DNA of 64,000 bases from an uncultured Verrucomicrobiota bacterium (lineage in GTDB: Bacteria; Verrucomicrobiota; Verrucomicrobiia; Opitutales; UBA9783), in NCBI GenBank assembly GCA_902495005.1, contig CABUVL010000001.1, positions 124,001 through 188,000 of the forward strand, read 5' to 3'. A model generated the notes under the pieces. It did not search any database. It worked only from the letters and a program-made list of their open reading frames with translations, and was not told where the DNA came from. Positions within the stretch are counted from its first letter, which is position 1, and every line of letters starts with the position of its first letter. Position numbers and translations under genes: made by a program. This document shows positions 54,384 to 63,532 of the stretch, in pieces.

Positions 54384-55997
54384 ATGAAATTGATCAAATT
54401 AAGTCTCGCATGTTGCCTGATGTCTAGCGTGACATTTCTTAATGCTGTTATAACAAAAAATGAAGCGTACGAAGTTCTGAAAAAGTTCGAAAAAGATTTT
54501 TGGAAAAATCATATAGTTTTGCACTATGAAAGAGAATTAGAATGGTATGACACGTTGGCTGATTTAGTTAGTATGAAATACTTTTTGGCTGAGAGCGTGT
54601 CGGAATACTTAGACCCCATTCGTAAAGATGGAATTGCGGAACTACTTAATCCTGATTATGTTAATACACGTGAATATCTTCGAAATGCAAATCGAGAGTT
54701 GGATTTTTCTAACGCTTCAATGCTGAGTGTTGTTTCCATTTTTTATCAAATTTTACAATGCAAAGTGGATTTTAGGGATCATGTTCTTAATCTTCCGTGC
54801 CGTTCGTGCCATAGAAAATGTAAGATTTATAAAAATAAACAAAAATGCCATCGTTTGAAAAATTTTAAATTACAAGAGGCCTCAACTTCAGACATTGAGG
54901 ATTTATATTTAACAGATTATATAGGAAATCTTTCAGAGATAAAAACGCAGCAACAAGAGCAAAAGATAGATCCTTATTTTACAAAAATAAAAATTGGAAA
55001 AAACTTGTACCATTTTTGTTTAGATTATAATGGCGCAGAAGTGGCAGATCAACCGGGTAATAGCGTAATTAGAGAACCTTTATTTAAAGATGATAAGGAA
55101 CTAGATTCTCCCGCTCCACAATGGACAGAACATGAAGCTTTAAATAATAATTATTATATCCTACAAAACTTGTTGTTATGTTTAGAAGTTTCCCGTCGGC
55201 ATGTGATAGATCCAAGTCGCACATATGTGTTTGAAACTCCAAATGGCGACGAATTAAAAATTCCTGGTTTTAAAGATATCTATTGCGACCTTCCCATATT
55301 GGGCGCCATTGTTATGGGACTGGAATTAATGAATGACCAAATCATATCCCCAGATGAGTTTTTTTCGTCTAAATCTGAATATTGCTGTTTTTCTGGAAAT
55401 AATAGGGAGAATCACATCAAAGCATTAGTTGAAACCTTTTGTCGGTACAAAAATTTCCAAAAGAAAAAGCAATTTTTAGAGGAAATAAAGCGATTGTATG
55501 ACCAATTTATTCACTTGAATGTTACAGATAGGGCCCTTTCCTTAGATGAAGAACATAAAGCTGTTATTCAGAATTGTATCCCAACAAAAGGTATAGGTGC
55601 CGTAAATAGGACTTTAAGTTATTGTGAGTACCACATCGTAGATATTAACAGTGAAGATAATAGCTTATGGTTTGCTATTCTACAAAATATGAATCCCAAT
55701 AAATATTATGAAGGGAATTCTTGCAGAATATTATCAGATAAGGATTTTCAATTAGATGCAGAGACACAAGTGAAGATTTTGAATTTTTTAGAAGAAAACT
55801 TTCAACAAACATTTGTTATTTTAGATGCAACAGTGACGGATGGTAATTGTACAAAATGGTTGAGCGAAGGTACAGTTTTTTCCAGTTATTACCTTAATTG
55901 CAGTCCATTACGTAAGAAGCCCATTGTCTTGCTTTACCGCGGGAATACTCATTGGCAAGCGGTGTTGCCCGATAAGCTGTTTGACAATGGGGAATAG
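54384..55997 (+). CDS. Secreted protein with OTU-like C-terminal domain
   Basis: 537 residues with a signal peptide (MKLIKLSLACCLMSSVTFLN). The frame includes a GTG one codon earlier; the ATG is preferred. The middle is unassigned, with a Cys-rich CRSCHRKCKIYKNKQKC patch at about residue 135-155. The last 120 residues resemble OTU cysteine proteases: YHIVDINSEDNSLWFAIL (residues 416-433) at the nucleophile position and YRGNTHWQAVLP with His523. The expected DGNC-type Cys is not there (DNSLW), so it may be an inactive or divergent member. OTU proteins in host-associated bacteria remove host ubiquitin. AT-rich; lies just outside the right attachment site. Confidence 0.55.
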   Translation: MKLIKLSLACCLMSSVTFLNAVITKNEAYEVLKKFEKDFWKNHIVLHYERELEWYDTLADLVSMKYFLAESVSEYLDPIRKDGIAELLNPDYVNTREYLRNANRELDFSNASMLSVVSIFYQILQCKVDFRDHVLNLPCRSCHRKCKIYKNKQKCHRLKNFKLQEASTSDIEDLYLTDYIGNLSEIKTQQQEQKIDPYFTKIKIGKNLYHFCLDYNGAEVADQPGNSVIREPLFKDDKELDSPAPQWTEHEALNNNYYILQNLLLCLEVSRRHVIDPSRTYVFETPNGDELKIPGFKDIYCDLPILGAIVMGLELMNDQIISPDEFFSSKSEYCCFSGNNRENHIKALVETFCRYKNFQKKKQFLEEIKRLYDQFIHLNVTDRALSLDEEHKAVIQNCIPTKGIGAVNRTLSYCEYHIVDINSEDNSLWFAILQNMNPNKYYEGNSCRILSDKDFQLDAETQVKILNFLEENFQQTFVILDATVTDGNCTKWLSEGTVFSSYYLNCSPLRKKPIVLLYRGNTHWQAVLPDKLFDNGE

Positions 55998-56397
55998 ACG
56001 TCTTCAGGCCCTTTTGTTGGGTTCAAGGCTCGTGAAAACATCACATTTGTTTTCAAGATGTTTTGTAAGGTCGATATTACAGGCATCATTTCTGTTATCA
56101 ACACTTGCATGGAACTTTAAGAAATTGTTGGGAGCCAACGAAGTCTTTAAAGGTAAATGCGTAAGATTTTTAGCACAAGCAGAAATGCATTTGTTGAATT
56201 TGGGCATTCGAGAATATGATGGCTTGGCTGAAAACGAAATTCTTTTAAACTTTATAGGTGAGGAATTAGCCCTTATGTCAAACAATGAGACTAGGTTGAA
56301 TTCAACTTATCAAGAATTGGAACAAGCCTTTAAGCAAAAATCTTCCTCGTCATCTTCTGCGGATGAATATTCTTCTGATAGTGAAGGATTGGAATAG
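55987..56397 (+). CDS. Hypothetical protein with acidic Ser-rich tail
   Basis: 136 residues from ATG 55987, overlapping the end of the OTU-like gene by 11 bases in another frame. It has a helical region (AWNFKKLLGANEVFKGKCVR; EMHLLNLGIREYDGLAENE) and ends in a stretch of six Ser and EYSSDSEGLE. It could be an independent gene or the continuation of the OTU-like protein displaced by a frameshift. No family recognised. Confidence 0.45.
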   Translation: MGNRRLQALLLGSRLVKTSHLFSRCFVRSILQASFLLSTLAWNFKKLLGANEVFKGKCVRFLAQAEMHLLNLGIREYDGLAENEILLNFIGEELALMSNNETRLNSTYQELEQAFKQKSSSSSSADEYSSDSEGLE

Positions 56398-56571
56398 GTT
56401 TGAAACGGTGGTGGAGTCGTCTGTCGTTTTGAGATAAACACTGTTACAATGGGAGCGTCAGCATGCTGTTTTAAACGTAATTTGTAAGAAAAGTGGTTTT
56501 GCGTTGTTTTGCTCAAAAACTCATGTTTGAAAAAGGTGGCGCTGATGGTAATTTTAAAATCCAATAAGCTT

Positions 56572-56806
56572 CTATTTATCTTTTTCCAAAACGATTTTAG
56601 CGTAAGTATTGAAAAAAGCGATGGGGTCTTCTCCTAAAATTTGCATATAACGGATGAATTCGGGGACATCCAGCCGACGTTCTCCGTTTTCGATACGTGC
56701 TACAAATGAATTTGCTTTCCCCAGCAGAGCCGATAACTGTTTTTGCGTTCAATTATGCTTCTTGCGGACTGATCTCAAGCGTTCAATGAGGATTGGTAAA
56801 ATAATA
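56572..56806 (-). pseudogene. Broken XRE-family HTH regulator
   Basis: The minus strand encodes ILPILIERLRSVRKKHN, an in-frame TGA (56749-56751), then TQKQLSALLGKANSFVARIE and NGERRLDVPEFIRYMQILGE to a TAG at 56572-56574. This is a typical XRE HTH (LTQ...L...SFV..IE.GERRLDV) in which the Leu codon before TQ is TGA. There is also no ATG upstream (an in-frame TAA precedes). TGA serves as a normal stop for murCB, uppS and others here, so read-through is unlikely. Confidence 0.75.
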
Positions 56807-56884
56807 TCTTATCTTTATAATGTCAAAGTAGGCCTTAGGCACGATTGGCTTACGTTACAATTTCTGATTGAATATAATTTAATT

Positions 56885-56920
56885 AAAAAGCTCACCCGTA
56901 AAACGGAGTGAGCTTTTTTT
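56885..56920. terminator. Bidirectional hairpin terminator
   Basis: AAAAAGCTCAC and GTGAGCTTTTT pair around an inner CCGT/ACGG stem with an AAA loop and one bulged A. A tracts before and T tracts after make it suitable for both directions. Which gene it serves is unclear, as its neighbours are decayed. Confidence 0.85.
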
Positions 56921-57046
56921 ACTGTTAAGCGTACATTTTCAGTTTAGACATACTCAAGGAACTTATTTTTGTTAAGTTGCTATTCTCCTTAAGCATTTAT
57001 GTGATATTGGGCAGTAGGAATTAATGTCGGGATTACGCCCTTACCC

Positions 57047-57792
57047 TTATATTAATTCCATTAGTTTTGTTTTCGCTCGAGTACGAATATCGCTCAATTC
57101 CACCCATATTTGCGACAAAAGTTCTTCATTATCGGCACGTAAAATATCTAAAGATTCTTCTAAGTTTTTCAATCGGTTGCACAGGACCAAAACATTTTCT
57201 TGTTTCGTCATTAAATCCGATTCAAGTAATTGATTTGCCGCATCTAAACGGACTTGTACTTCGTCTATCGCTGTAATCTTCTGATCAAATAAGCTGATGA
57301 AAGCCATCATTTGTTGGTGGCTCGCTTGGATCAAATCGTAATTGCCTTTTTTGTTCCGCCAGCTGCTTTTGTATGGCTTCGGCTTGTTGTTTTTCTAAGG
57401 CCAGGCGCTTTTTTTCGAGTTCAACGAGCTCCTTGTGCCGTCGTTCTGCTTCCTCTTGCTCACGCCTGCAATAATTTTGATAATCATCCTTTAGTGCACC
57501 TAAAAACCAACGGTAATGTCCACCCCAATAATTGGAAATTTGAGCCTCTAAGTCTTCTATTTTTTGCTTCCCAAGGATTTCGTGGTACGTTACTACCATA
57601 GTCCCGACAAGACTTATTTATCAAGTTGAGTCTTTCCTTACAAAGCGCATCGTATCTATTACTAAATTTAACTACATTTTGATACAAACCAGCCTTTCGC
57701 AACTCACATTCAGGAATGCCGCACTCTTTGACAAAAAGATCTATTCGAAATCCATAACAAGTTGTTGCGGCGATCAGCACCACTGCTCCCAC
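57047..57792 (-). pseudogene. Coiled-coil protein gene broken by frameshifts
   Basis: Three overlapping minus-strand frames join into one protein-like chain. Frame 1 (57792 to about 57600) starts with a signal-like MGAVVLIAATTCYGF and continues FVKECGIPECELRKAGLYQN. Frame 2 (about 57599-57330) has KQKIEDLEAQISNYWGGHYR and a long Glu/Lys/Arg coiled coil (EEAERRHKELVELEKKRLAL). Frame 3 (about 57334-57047) has SHQQMMAFISLFDQKITAID and LVLCNRLKNLEESLDILRAD. The second shift falls at a run of six A. Either a decayed gene, a slippage site or a sequence error; no family recognised. Confidence 0.55.
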
Positions 57793-58724
57793 ACATCCGC
57801 TTTTTAATAATTGTATTAATTTTCCCCCACAAATTGTAGCGAATCTGCTACGAGGCCGGTAAAAGCACCGAGCCTGAATAACTTTTTATTATTTTTCATA
57901 TAGAAAAATGAAAAACGCCTCCGAGTGTGACGCACATCTACATAATAATGAAATTTTAAATGAATAATGATGTACTCACAATAGCTTTATCGTACAGCAA
58001 ATCGTAAAAAACATGCACAGCCCGGAAAATTTCTCTTGCGTGAGCTCTGCATTGTTTACCCTTTCTTTCCAAAAGCACAATCGCCCTGTCATTAATGGGG
58101 CCCGCTTTTGTCCTAAGCAATCTTGTAAATCACTCAACTTATTTAGAAAAGAAGAATTAATGTTGTATTGTCAAGTTTTTCTCGTTATTAATAAGAATTT
58201 TCGCTCTCTACGGTTAGTCTGTTTTTTATTTAGCTGGATGAGATTTTACCTGCCGGTATTTGATAGGTCCTGAACATGATCAATTATAGTTGCCCATTAA
58301 GTCTAAGCCTCATGGCCTTTAGCCCACGCTTAAAAGTGTTTACCGTTACATTGTCAGAGGGTAAATTACTGTGTTGAATGCTAACGAATTGATACCGTTG
58401 GTGTGATGTTCGGACGATTGATTTGAAGAAGATATTCTAACGCGTAAGCAATAGCTCTGTCGATGGTCATCCTGCTTTGTGATTCACCCGATTGCGAAGC
58501 CCGTTATGTGCCGCAAGTGTTAAGTTAAGCGTGAGACAATGACTGCTGCCTTCCTTCAATGCTCGGTGACGATAAGGGCGACTGGTTAAAGCTTTTATCA
58601 ATGAATGAATTATTTGCCCATACTTTCATTGGCTTTATAAGCTTGTTAGGCTTACAAGCATTGTAATTAAGATACGGCTCTGTAATTTTTATGAGTGCTT
58701 ACGGCGAGAGAGTGATGATGGATT
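57793..58724. other. Long gene-free region
   Basis: About 930 bases. A frame at 58013-58273 (86 codons) has an unlikely composition and no ribosome binding site. No RNA gene, repeat or terminator is apparent. Probably eroded sequence. Confidence 0.35.
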
Positions 58725-59178
58725 TTATGGCAATTTCGTGCAAACGGCAAAAGTTCTACCTTGATCAGCATGGGTGCCTTGGGTCAATTTGTACTGCGTC
58801 TGTATCTTAAAATACCTTTGTAAAACTTCTAAAACGGCGATTAATTGTTCCGGTTTTTCGTAACTTGGCAGGTGTGATTCAAACAGCAACAGGCCGTCTG
58901 CGTTAACATACCGAGCGCATTTTTTGAAATAATCATCAATCGATTGTTGGGTGTTGTGGTCATACGTCGAGTGATTTGCAAACGACAGCACAACATCGTA
59001 CGTGTTGTTGACATTGTAATCTTCAAAAATACCTGCCCAAAAATTCGTATTACTTATTTTTAGAAAATTTGCCGCACATTTGGCAATTTTTATCAAATAA
59101 GGGTTGATGTCAAAAGCGTCAATATACTTGCAAAATGGTGCTATCCCTAAAGCAATTCTTCTACAAGTGCCCCGAGTT
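58725..59178 (-). pseudogene. 5'-truncated SAM-dependent methyltransferase
   Basis: The minus-strand frame reads TRGTCRRIALGIAPFCKYID followed by AFDINPYLIKIAKCAANFLK, the region after SAM-binding motif I, then YDVVLSFANHSTYDHN and LLLFESHLPSY to the stop. The beginning of the domain (DLGCG) is missing: upstream the frame runs into the end of the next methyltransferase gene with no start codon in the right place. A start at the internal ATG 59096 would lose motif I entirely. Most likely the remnant of an envelope-glycan methyltransferase cut by a rearrangement. Confidence 0.65.
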
Positions 59179-60541
59179 ATGCTTTGCGTTTCATCAAATA
59201 CAAGTATCTTAGGCTATCATTGATAAGAGTTTTTTCTTCTATCTCAAAAAATTGCATAAACGCTTTTTCAAAATTTTCCTGTGAATAAGTATCAAAGACA
59301 TCTTTTCTATTTCGCAATAATTCTTGTACTTTACTATCTTCTTTGGGAATATATTCTATAATAATGAAGTTAAATAGATGAGAAAAATACTTCGACATGG
59401 CTTCAAATGGAATATTGTTGCCAATGGCCAAGTGATGAATGAGGGCTAAAATTAAACCACAATCAGCAGGGCCACGATCGGCGAACCCTTCTCTTTCTGA
59501 ATTTGCCCACCCAATTCCACTGCTTGGGTTGGTGAGATCCATTAATAGGGGTAATATTTTATCTTCTCGCTTTTCTTTGGCTGCTAAGTAATTTTTTTCT
59601 ACTGCAACGGGATCAATATCAAACGCTATCGTTTGTATGCCTTTGTTACTTGCCAGTCGACTAAAATACCCGTTATTAGCCCCTAAGTCCCAGAGTGTTT
59701 TGGGAGACACTTTATCAATAAAGTCAGATACTATTTTCGCTTTTCTATCAAAGGAATTCTCGGTATAATTTGTAAAAGTGTAATAATCTCCCCATACCGT
59801 TTTTTTAGAATAAGGTTTTAAGTTTTTTATGGTGAGATACAAAGCGTCAATGATTTTTAGCAATTGGTTTTTACTTAATGTTTTTTTAATTTTTTGCTTA
59901 TTTATTTCATATTTTTTTTGCGCCATGTTCGGTATTTTTACGTACAACCAATAAGTTAATGAAAAGCATTTCCGAATGCTGGGCATCAATTTTGCAGCAA
60001 TATCGCCTGGTATGCCATCGATCCAATTCTTAAGCAAGGTATTCATGCATAGGTCAACTTTGCTCATTAGCATAAGTGGATATAAAAAGTGCTTACAAAA
60101 TTGTCCGAATGCAACCCATGGACCCTCCTCATAAGGTTCAAAAGATAGGGTGTCGATAAAAATAGGATGACTGCCAATAAATTGTACGTTATATGCGCTG
60201 GCGTCTTTTAGTGAAAAGTTTTTCTCTAAAACTTCTTTTTCTATGGTTAAAGTTAACAATGCAGCGTCTTTTAATTGACTGAAAGACCATTCGTATGGAT
60301 AGGAAATGAAAGGTACTTTTTGGGCTTCTAATATGATAGCGCTAGGAGAATGTTTAATTTCTTTATGACTAATTAATAAATTTTTTGTAATAAGATTATC
60401 ATAGATGTTATTTTTAACTAACGTATTGTAATTGTCGAAATAACAAGGATTTACTTGACGAAATATTTGTCCGTTTTCACTAAAAACAAAACCGCTCGGG
60501 TCGCGAAAAGAACCTGTGTTAATTACTTTTTTCATGCTCAT
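59177..60541 (-). CDS. NoeA-like SAM-dependent methyltransferase
   Basis: 454 residues. The N-terminal half has the features of the NoeA-like family: GSFRDPSGFVFSENGQIFRQ, VPFISYPYEWSFSQLKDAAL, FIGSHPIFIDTLSFEPYEEG and WVAFGQFCKHFLYPLMLM. The C-terminal half is a Rossmann methyltransferase with LWDLGANNGYFSRLA (motif I) and IQTIAFDIDP. Such proteins are common in surface-polysaccharide clusters; the acceptor is unknown. The neighbouring rightward operon carries other envelope-type genes. Confidence 0.85.
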   Translation of the reverse strand: MSMKKVINTGSFRDPSGFVFSENGQIFRQVNPCYFDNYNTLVKNNIYDNLITKNLLISHKEIKHSPSAIILEAQKVPFISYPYEWSFSQLKDAALLTLTIEKEVLEKNFSLKDASAYNVQFIGSHPIFIDTLSFEPYEEGPWVAFGQFCKHFLYPLMLMSKVDLCMNTLLKNWIDGIPGDIAAKLMPSIRKCFSLTYWLYVKIPNMAQKKYEINKQKIKKTLSKNQLLKIIDALYLTIKNLKPYSKKTVWGDYYTFTNYTENSFDRKAKIVSDFIDKVSPKTLWDLGANNGYFSRLASNKGIQTIAFDIDPVAVEKNYLAAKEKREDKILPLLMDLTNPSSGIGWANSEREGFADRGPADCGLILALIHHLAIGNNIPFEAMSKYFSHLFNFIIIEYIPKEDSKVQELLRNRKDVFDTYSQENFEKAFMQFFEIEEKTLINDSLRYLYLMKRKA

Positions 60542-60698
60542 CTTTTGAAAGGTTTAATAATTGAAGTAACATTTAATTCTTTTTTATATTCTAATGTCAA
60601 AATAATATTATGTGGTTTTGCTTGTTGAGATGTTATTATTCATCGCATTACGTGGTGAATTTGATACGGTTGCCGATTTGAATTTACAGTAGTTTGTC

Positions 60699-62018
60699 AT
60701 GAAAGCCTTTATTAAAAATTTATTGATGAGTTTAGTGCTGCCTTTTACGTGGGTTATCGTGCAGTACAACTTGAAGCACAATTTTTTTGCTGAAAGTTAC
60801 GCGGATGTAGGCATTTGCTTGTTGGGACTGGGGTGCATTCATTCTTGTCTTATCTTATTGCGTATGCCGGCACGTATTATTGTCGTACTGTGGTTGATCC
60901 TTATTTGGCCGTCCTTCCATCTGAGCTTAGCGTTAGATTTATTGTGTCGTTTTGTTCTATTTCTTGGGCTTATGGCCATTTGTAAAAAAGTAAAGCTGGG
61001 ACTCATTAATTTTGTCTTAGTTATTTTATGTGTGATGAATGGTGCTCAAATCATTCAGCGTCATTTCCATGCGAAGCGAACGGCCCAGCATTTTGTGTGT
61101 GAACCTACCCATAAGGCGCCGATTGCGTTGACGGGCAATATTTATTTCATCTTGTGTGATGCCTATGCGGGCAGAGAGGTTTTGTCAAGGTATTATCAGT
61201 TTGATAACAATGCTTTTTATGAAAATTTGCAAAAACTTGGGTTTAACGCACAAGACGGAAAAGTTACTTATCGACCGGTGAACGGATTCCCGACGTTAAA
61301 GGCGCTTAATTACTTTACAAATTTAGGGCAGTTAAAGGTGACTGAACTTTCGCCATTGCAATTGCATTTTACTTTGAAGGGTAGTTGTCTTTTTGCCGCT
61401 CTAAAGCATTGTAATTACGGGGCCTGGGGGACGAACACACGTTTTGCTTTTTTGCAGAATTTAGGATTAAAGCCGATGGGCCCAAAACATTTTTATACGG
61501 CGCTGCAACTCGTTTATTGCTGTTTACGACAAAACAATTGCTTGGAAGCTTGGTTAAAGCGATGTCTCAATTCACAACTTTATCGACAAGAATTGGCCGT
61601 GTTCGCTTATTTGCAAAATGAATTTGTCCCTTCGACCACGGGTAAAAACTTTTATTATTTCCACATTGATTGCCCGCATGCCCCGTTTGTATTTGATGAG
61701 CGTGGAGGCTTTAACGACGATCAGGTTGTGAAAATTTGGGGTGAAAATGAAGTGGGTCCCAGCGCTTATTCCCGAGAAACTTATCGGGCAAATTACGTTC
61801 GACAATTGCAAACCTTAAATCGGCAATTACTCGCTCTGATGGTGTCTTTGATTGAAAAAGATCCACAGGCGACGATTATTTTGCAAGGAGACCACGGAAC
61901 ATTTATGACGAACGACCAGGACGAAAATGCCGCGTTTATGTTTGCCGTTAGATTAAGTTTGCCGGCAAACCACGTCCACCCAGCAAACTTTTTTAAGGAA
62001 TTTATTTATGGAGAATAA
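60699..62018 (+). CDS. Membrane protein with sulfatase/alkaline phosphatase-type domain
   Basis: 439 residues: about four N-terminal membrane helices (to about residue 120), then a domain with NIYFILCDAYAGREVL, FYYFHIDCPHAPFVFDERGG and ATIILQGDHGTFMT. The Asp-containing strand near the start and the DHG near the end are metal-site features of the alkaline phosphatase superfamily (sulfatase-like, as in phosphoethanolamine or lipoteichoic acid-type transferases). A role in decorating surface glycans is plausible. It overlaps the next gene by 11 bases. Confidence 0.7.
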   Translation: MKAFIKNLLMSLVLPFTWVIVQYNLKHNFFAESYADVGICLLGLGCIHSCLILLRMPARIIVVLWLILIWPSFHLSLALDLLCRFVLFLGLMAICKKVKLGLINFVLVILCVMNGAQIIQRHFHAKRTAQHFVCEPTHKAPIALTGNIYFILCDAYAGREVLSRYYQFDNNAFYENLQKLGFNAQDGKVTYRPVNGFPTLKALNYFTNLGQLKVTELSPLQLHFTLKGSCLFAALKHCNYGAWGTNTRFAFLQNLGLKPMGPKHFYTALQLVYCCLRQNNCLEAWLKRCLNSQLYRQELAVFAYLQNEFVPSTTGKNFYYFHIDCPHAPFVFDERGGFNDDQVVKIWGENEVGPSAYSRETYRANYVRQLQTLNRQLLALMVSLIEKDPQATIILQGDHGTFMTNDQDENAAFMFAVRLSLPANHVHPANFFKEFIYGE

Positions 62019-62403
62019 CGACAACTTTTTTGACGAATGGCGGGGAAGACTAATTCTCTCCACAGTACGAGGTGAGTTTGAAGAAGAATTACAAGCGCAA
62101 TTGGGCAATCCGACTGTGGAGTTTTTCAATAAATTATGTCGACGAATCGATATTAAAAAAAAGCTTTATAAAGCTTATAATTCGACAAAAGTGTTGGAAG
62201 CATCCACCGAAGAACTTTTGGGAAATGACGCCTGGAGCATGGTTATTTATTTGCTTGCCCATCAAGTTATGACGTCCAATAACGTGGGACTTCAATATAA
62301 GGCCATTAACACGGCGTTAAAGGCGAAAGCCTTGTTGCCCGAGTCTTGTCTGAATGATGGTTCCGTCCAAAAGTTTTATCGCAATATAGAAGCGTACTTA
62401 TGA
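62008..62403 (+). CDS. Hypothetical protein in envelope operon
   Basis: 131 residues, soluble and helical (TVEFFNKLCRRIDIKKKLYK; WSMVIYLLAHQVMT). No family recognised. It overlaps both neighbours (11 and 4 bases), so it is tightly co-translated with the sulfatase-type and formyltransferase-type proteins. Confidence 0.7.
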   Translation: MENNDNFFDEWRGRLILSTVRGEFEEELQAQLGNPTVEFFNKLCRRIDIKKKLYKAYNSTKVLEASTEELLGNDAWSMVIYLLAHQVMTSNNVGLQYKAINTALKAKALLPESCLNDGSVQKFYRNIEAYL

Positions 62404-63254
62404 AAACGTTAGATTGTGTAATCCTGGCCTATGAGGGGCCCATTTTACGCGCTTATTTAAGTGTCTTAAGCGCATTGGGGTATCGAGCAAAAGCCGTTGT
62501 AAAGTTATTTAATGGGAAGCGTCGATTAAGGTATTTGCCTTCCAAGATGCGGCATGCCCTGCTTTTTAATCGTGAGGCCTTGGCGAATAATTATTGGCCT
62601 ATCTCCTTTTCGAAGAAACGAGATTTTAAAGAAAATGTGTGTGCCCCGATTTTAACACATTATAACTTGTCAAGTGATTTCTTTGATCTGTTTGGCAAGT
62701 TGAGTGTTGATTATCAATGTATTGCTGATGATGTCGTTTATTGTGATTGCGAAGATAAAGGCTGGAAAAGTGAAAAATTGTATGAGTTATTAAAATCTTT
62801 GGGCTCACAAACGTATTTGTTTACTGGCGGAGGCCTTGTTCCCAATGCTATTCTTGCATTGCCGAGCACAGAGTTTTTTCACGTGCACCCCGGTTTTCTA
62901 CCTTACACGAGGGGAGCCGATGGCATTTTATGGTCAACGCTTATTAGACAAAAACCAGGAGCTTCTTGCTTTTATATGGTTCCACAATTGGATGAGGGGC
63001 ACCTCATTCTTGCAGAAGAATATGAGCCGTTGACTTTCCGTGTTAATGGCCCATTGGACGATTCGACTCGCTACCGACTGATTTATTCATTTTATGATCC
63101 GGCCGTTCGTGCATTGTGTCTAAAGCATGTGTTGGAAAAATATGGTAGTTTGTCTCATTTGCCAACGACAGAACAGGCTCTTGACAAAGGAATTACTTAT
63201 CACTTTATGCACGAAAGGCTTAAGGCGAAAGTTTTAAAAGAAATTATCTGTTAA
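62400..63254 (+). CDS. Formyltransferase-fold protein
   Basis: 284 residues. The segment FFHVHPGFLPYTRGADGILW (about 161-180) matches the formyl-transferase N-terminal domain signature (H-x-HPS/G-x-LP-x-x-RG), with YLFTGGGLVPNAILALPS before it and PGASCFYMVPQLDEGHLILA after it. Relatives transfer formyl groups to Met-tRNA or to amino sugars of surface glycans. Given the operon, an amino-sugar N-formyltransferase is more likely than Met-tRNA formyltransferase. ATGA overlap with the gene upstream. Confidence 0.75.
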   Translation: MKTLDCVILAYEGPILRAYLSVLSALGYRAKAVVKLFNGKRRLRYLPSKMRHALLFNREALANNYWPISFSKKRDFKENVCAPILTHYNLSSDFFDLFGKLSVDYQCIADDVVYCDCEDKGWKSEKLYELLKSLGSQTYLFTGGGLVPNAILALPSTEFFHVHPGFLPYTRGADGILWSTLIRQKPGASCFYMVPQLDEGHLILAEEYEPLTFRVNGPLDDSTRYRLIYSFYDPAVRALCLKHVLEKYGSLSHLPTTEQALDKGITYHFMHERLKAKVLKEIIC

Positions 63255-63306
63255 TTCGCAAGAAATGCTTGACAGCCATGCTTGTGAAAAGAATGATTTA
63301 AAAATC

Positions 63307-63459
63307 ATGTTGGCTTATATAGATCCAGGTTTGGGAGGACTTGTCGTCCAATCGTTAATTGCAGGTTGCTTGACCGTCGTTTATTTTTTTCGTAATTCTT
63401 TTTCGCGGCTTTTCGGTTTTGTAAAAAATCTGTTTTCCTCGAAGAAGTCAGAGAAATAA
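63307..63459 (+). CDS. Small single-span membrane protein
   Basis: 50 residues from ATG 63307: MLAYIDPGLGGLVVQSLIAG followed by CLTVVYFFRNSFSRLF. The YIDPG...Q..IAG pattern is shared by a family of short membrane proteins found near surface polysaccharide genes. The frame also has an ATG at 63265, which would add 14 polar residues. Function unknown; probably last gene of the operon. Confidence 0.65.
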   Translation: MLAYIDPGLGGLVVQSLIAGCLTVVYFFRNSFSRLFGFVKNLFSSKKSEK

Positions 63460-63532
63460 CGGACTTCGTACGAATTAAATTGTCGCGGGTGCCGCGTTGA
63501 GTTTAAGGGGGCGTGTTGCTGCCGGTTTTTTT

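Noticed and set aside
55851..55870. DGNC motif in the OTU-like protein as the active site
   Set aside because: It lies only about 35 residues before the HW motif in a strand-loop context without the following helix, unlike OTU nucleophile sites; DNSLWFAI is the better structural match.
56749..56751. Recoded TGA (selenocysteine or alternative code) in the XRE gene
   Set aside because: TGA ends murCB, uppS, the pseudopilin-coupled MBL gene and others in this window, and no SECIS-like hairpin follows; simple inactivation is the better explanation.
58013..58273. 86-codon frame in the long gap
   Set aside because: Composition rich in Phe, Leu and Cys without any domain, no ribosome binding site, surrounded by eroded sequence.
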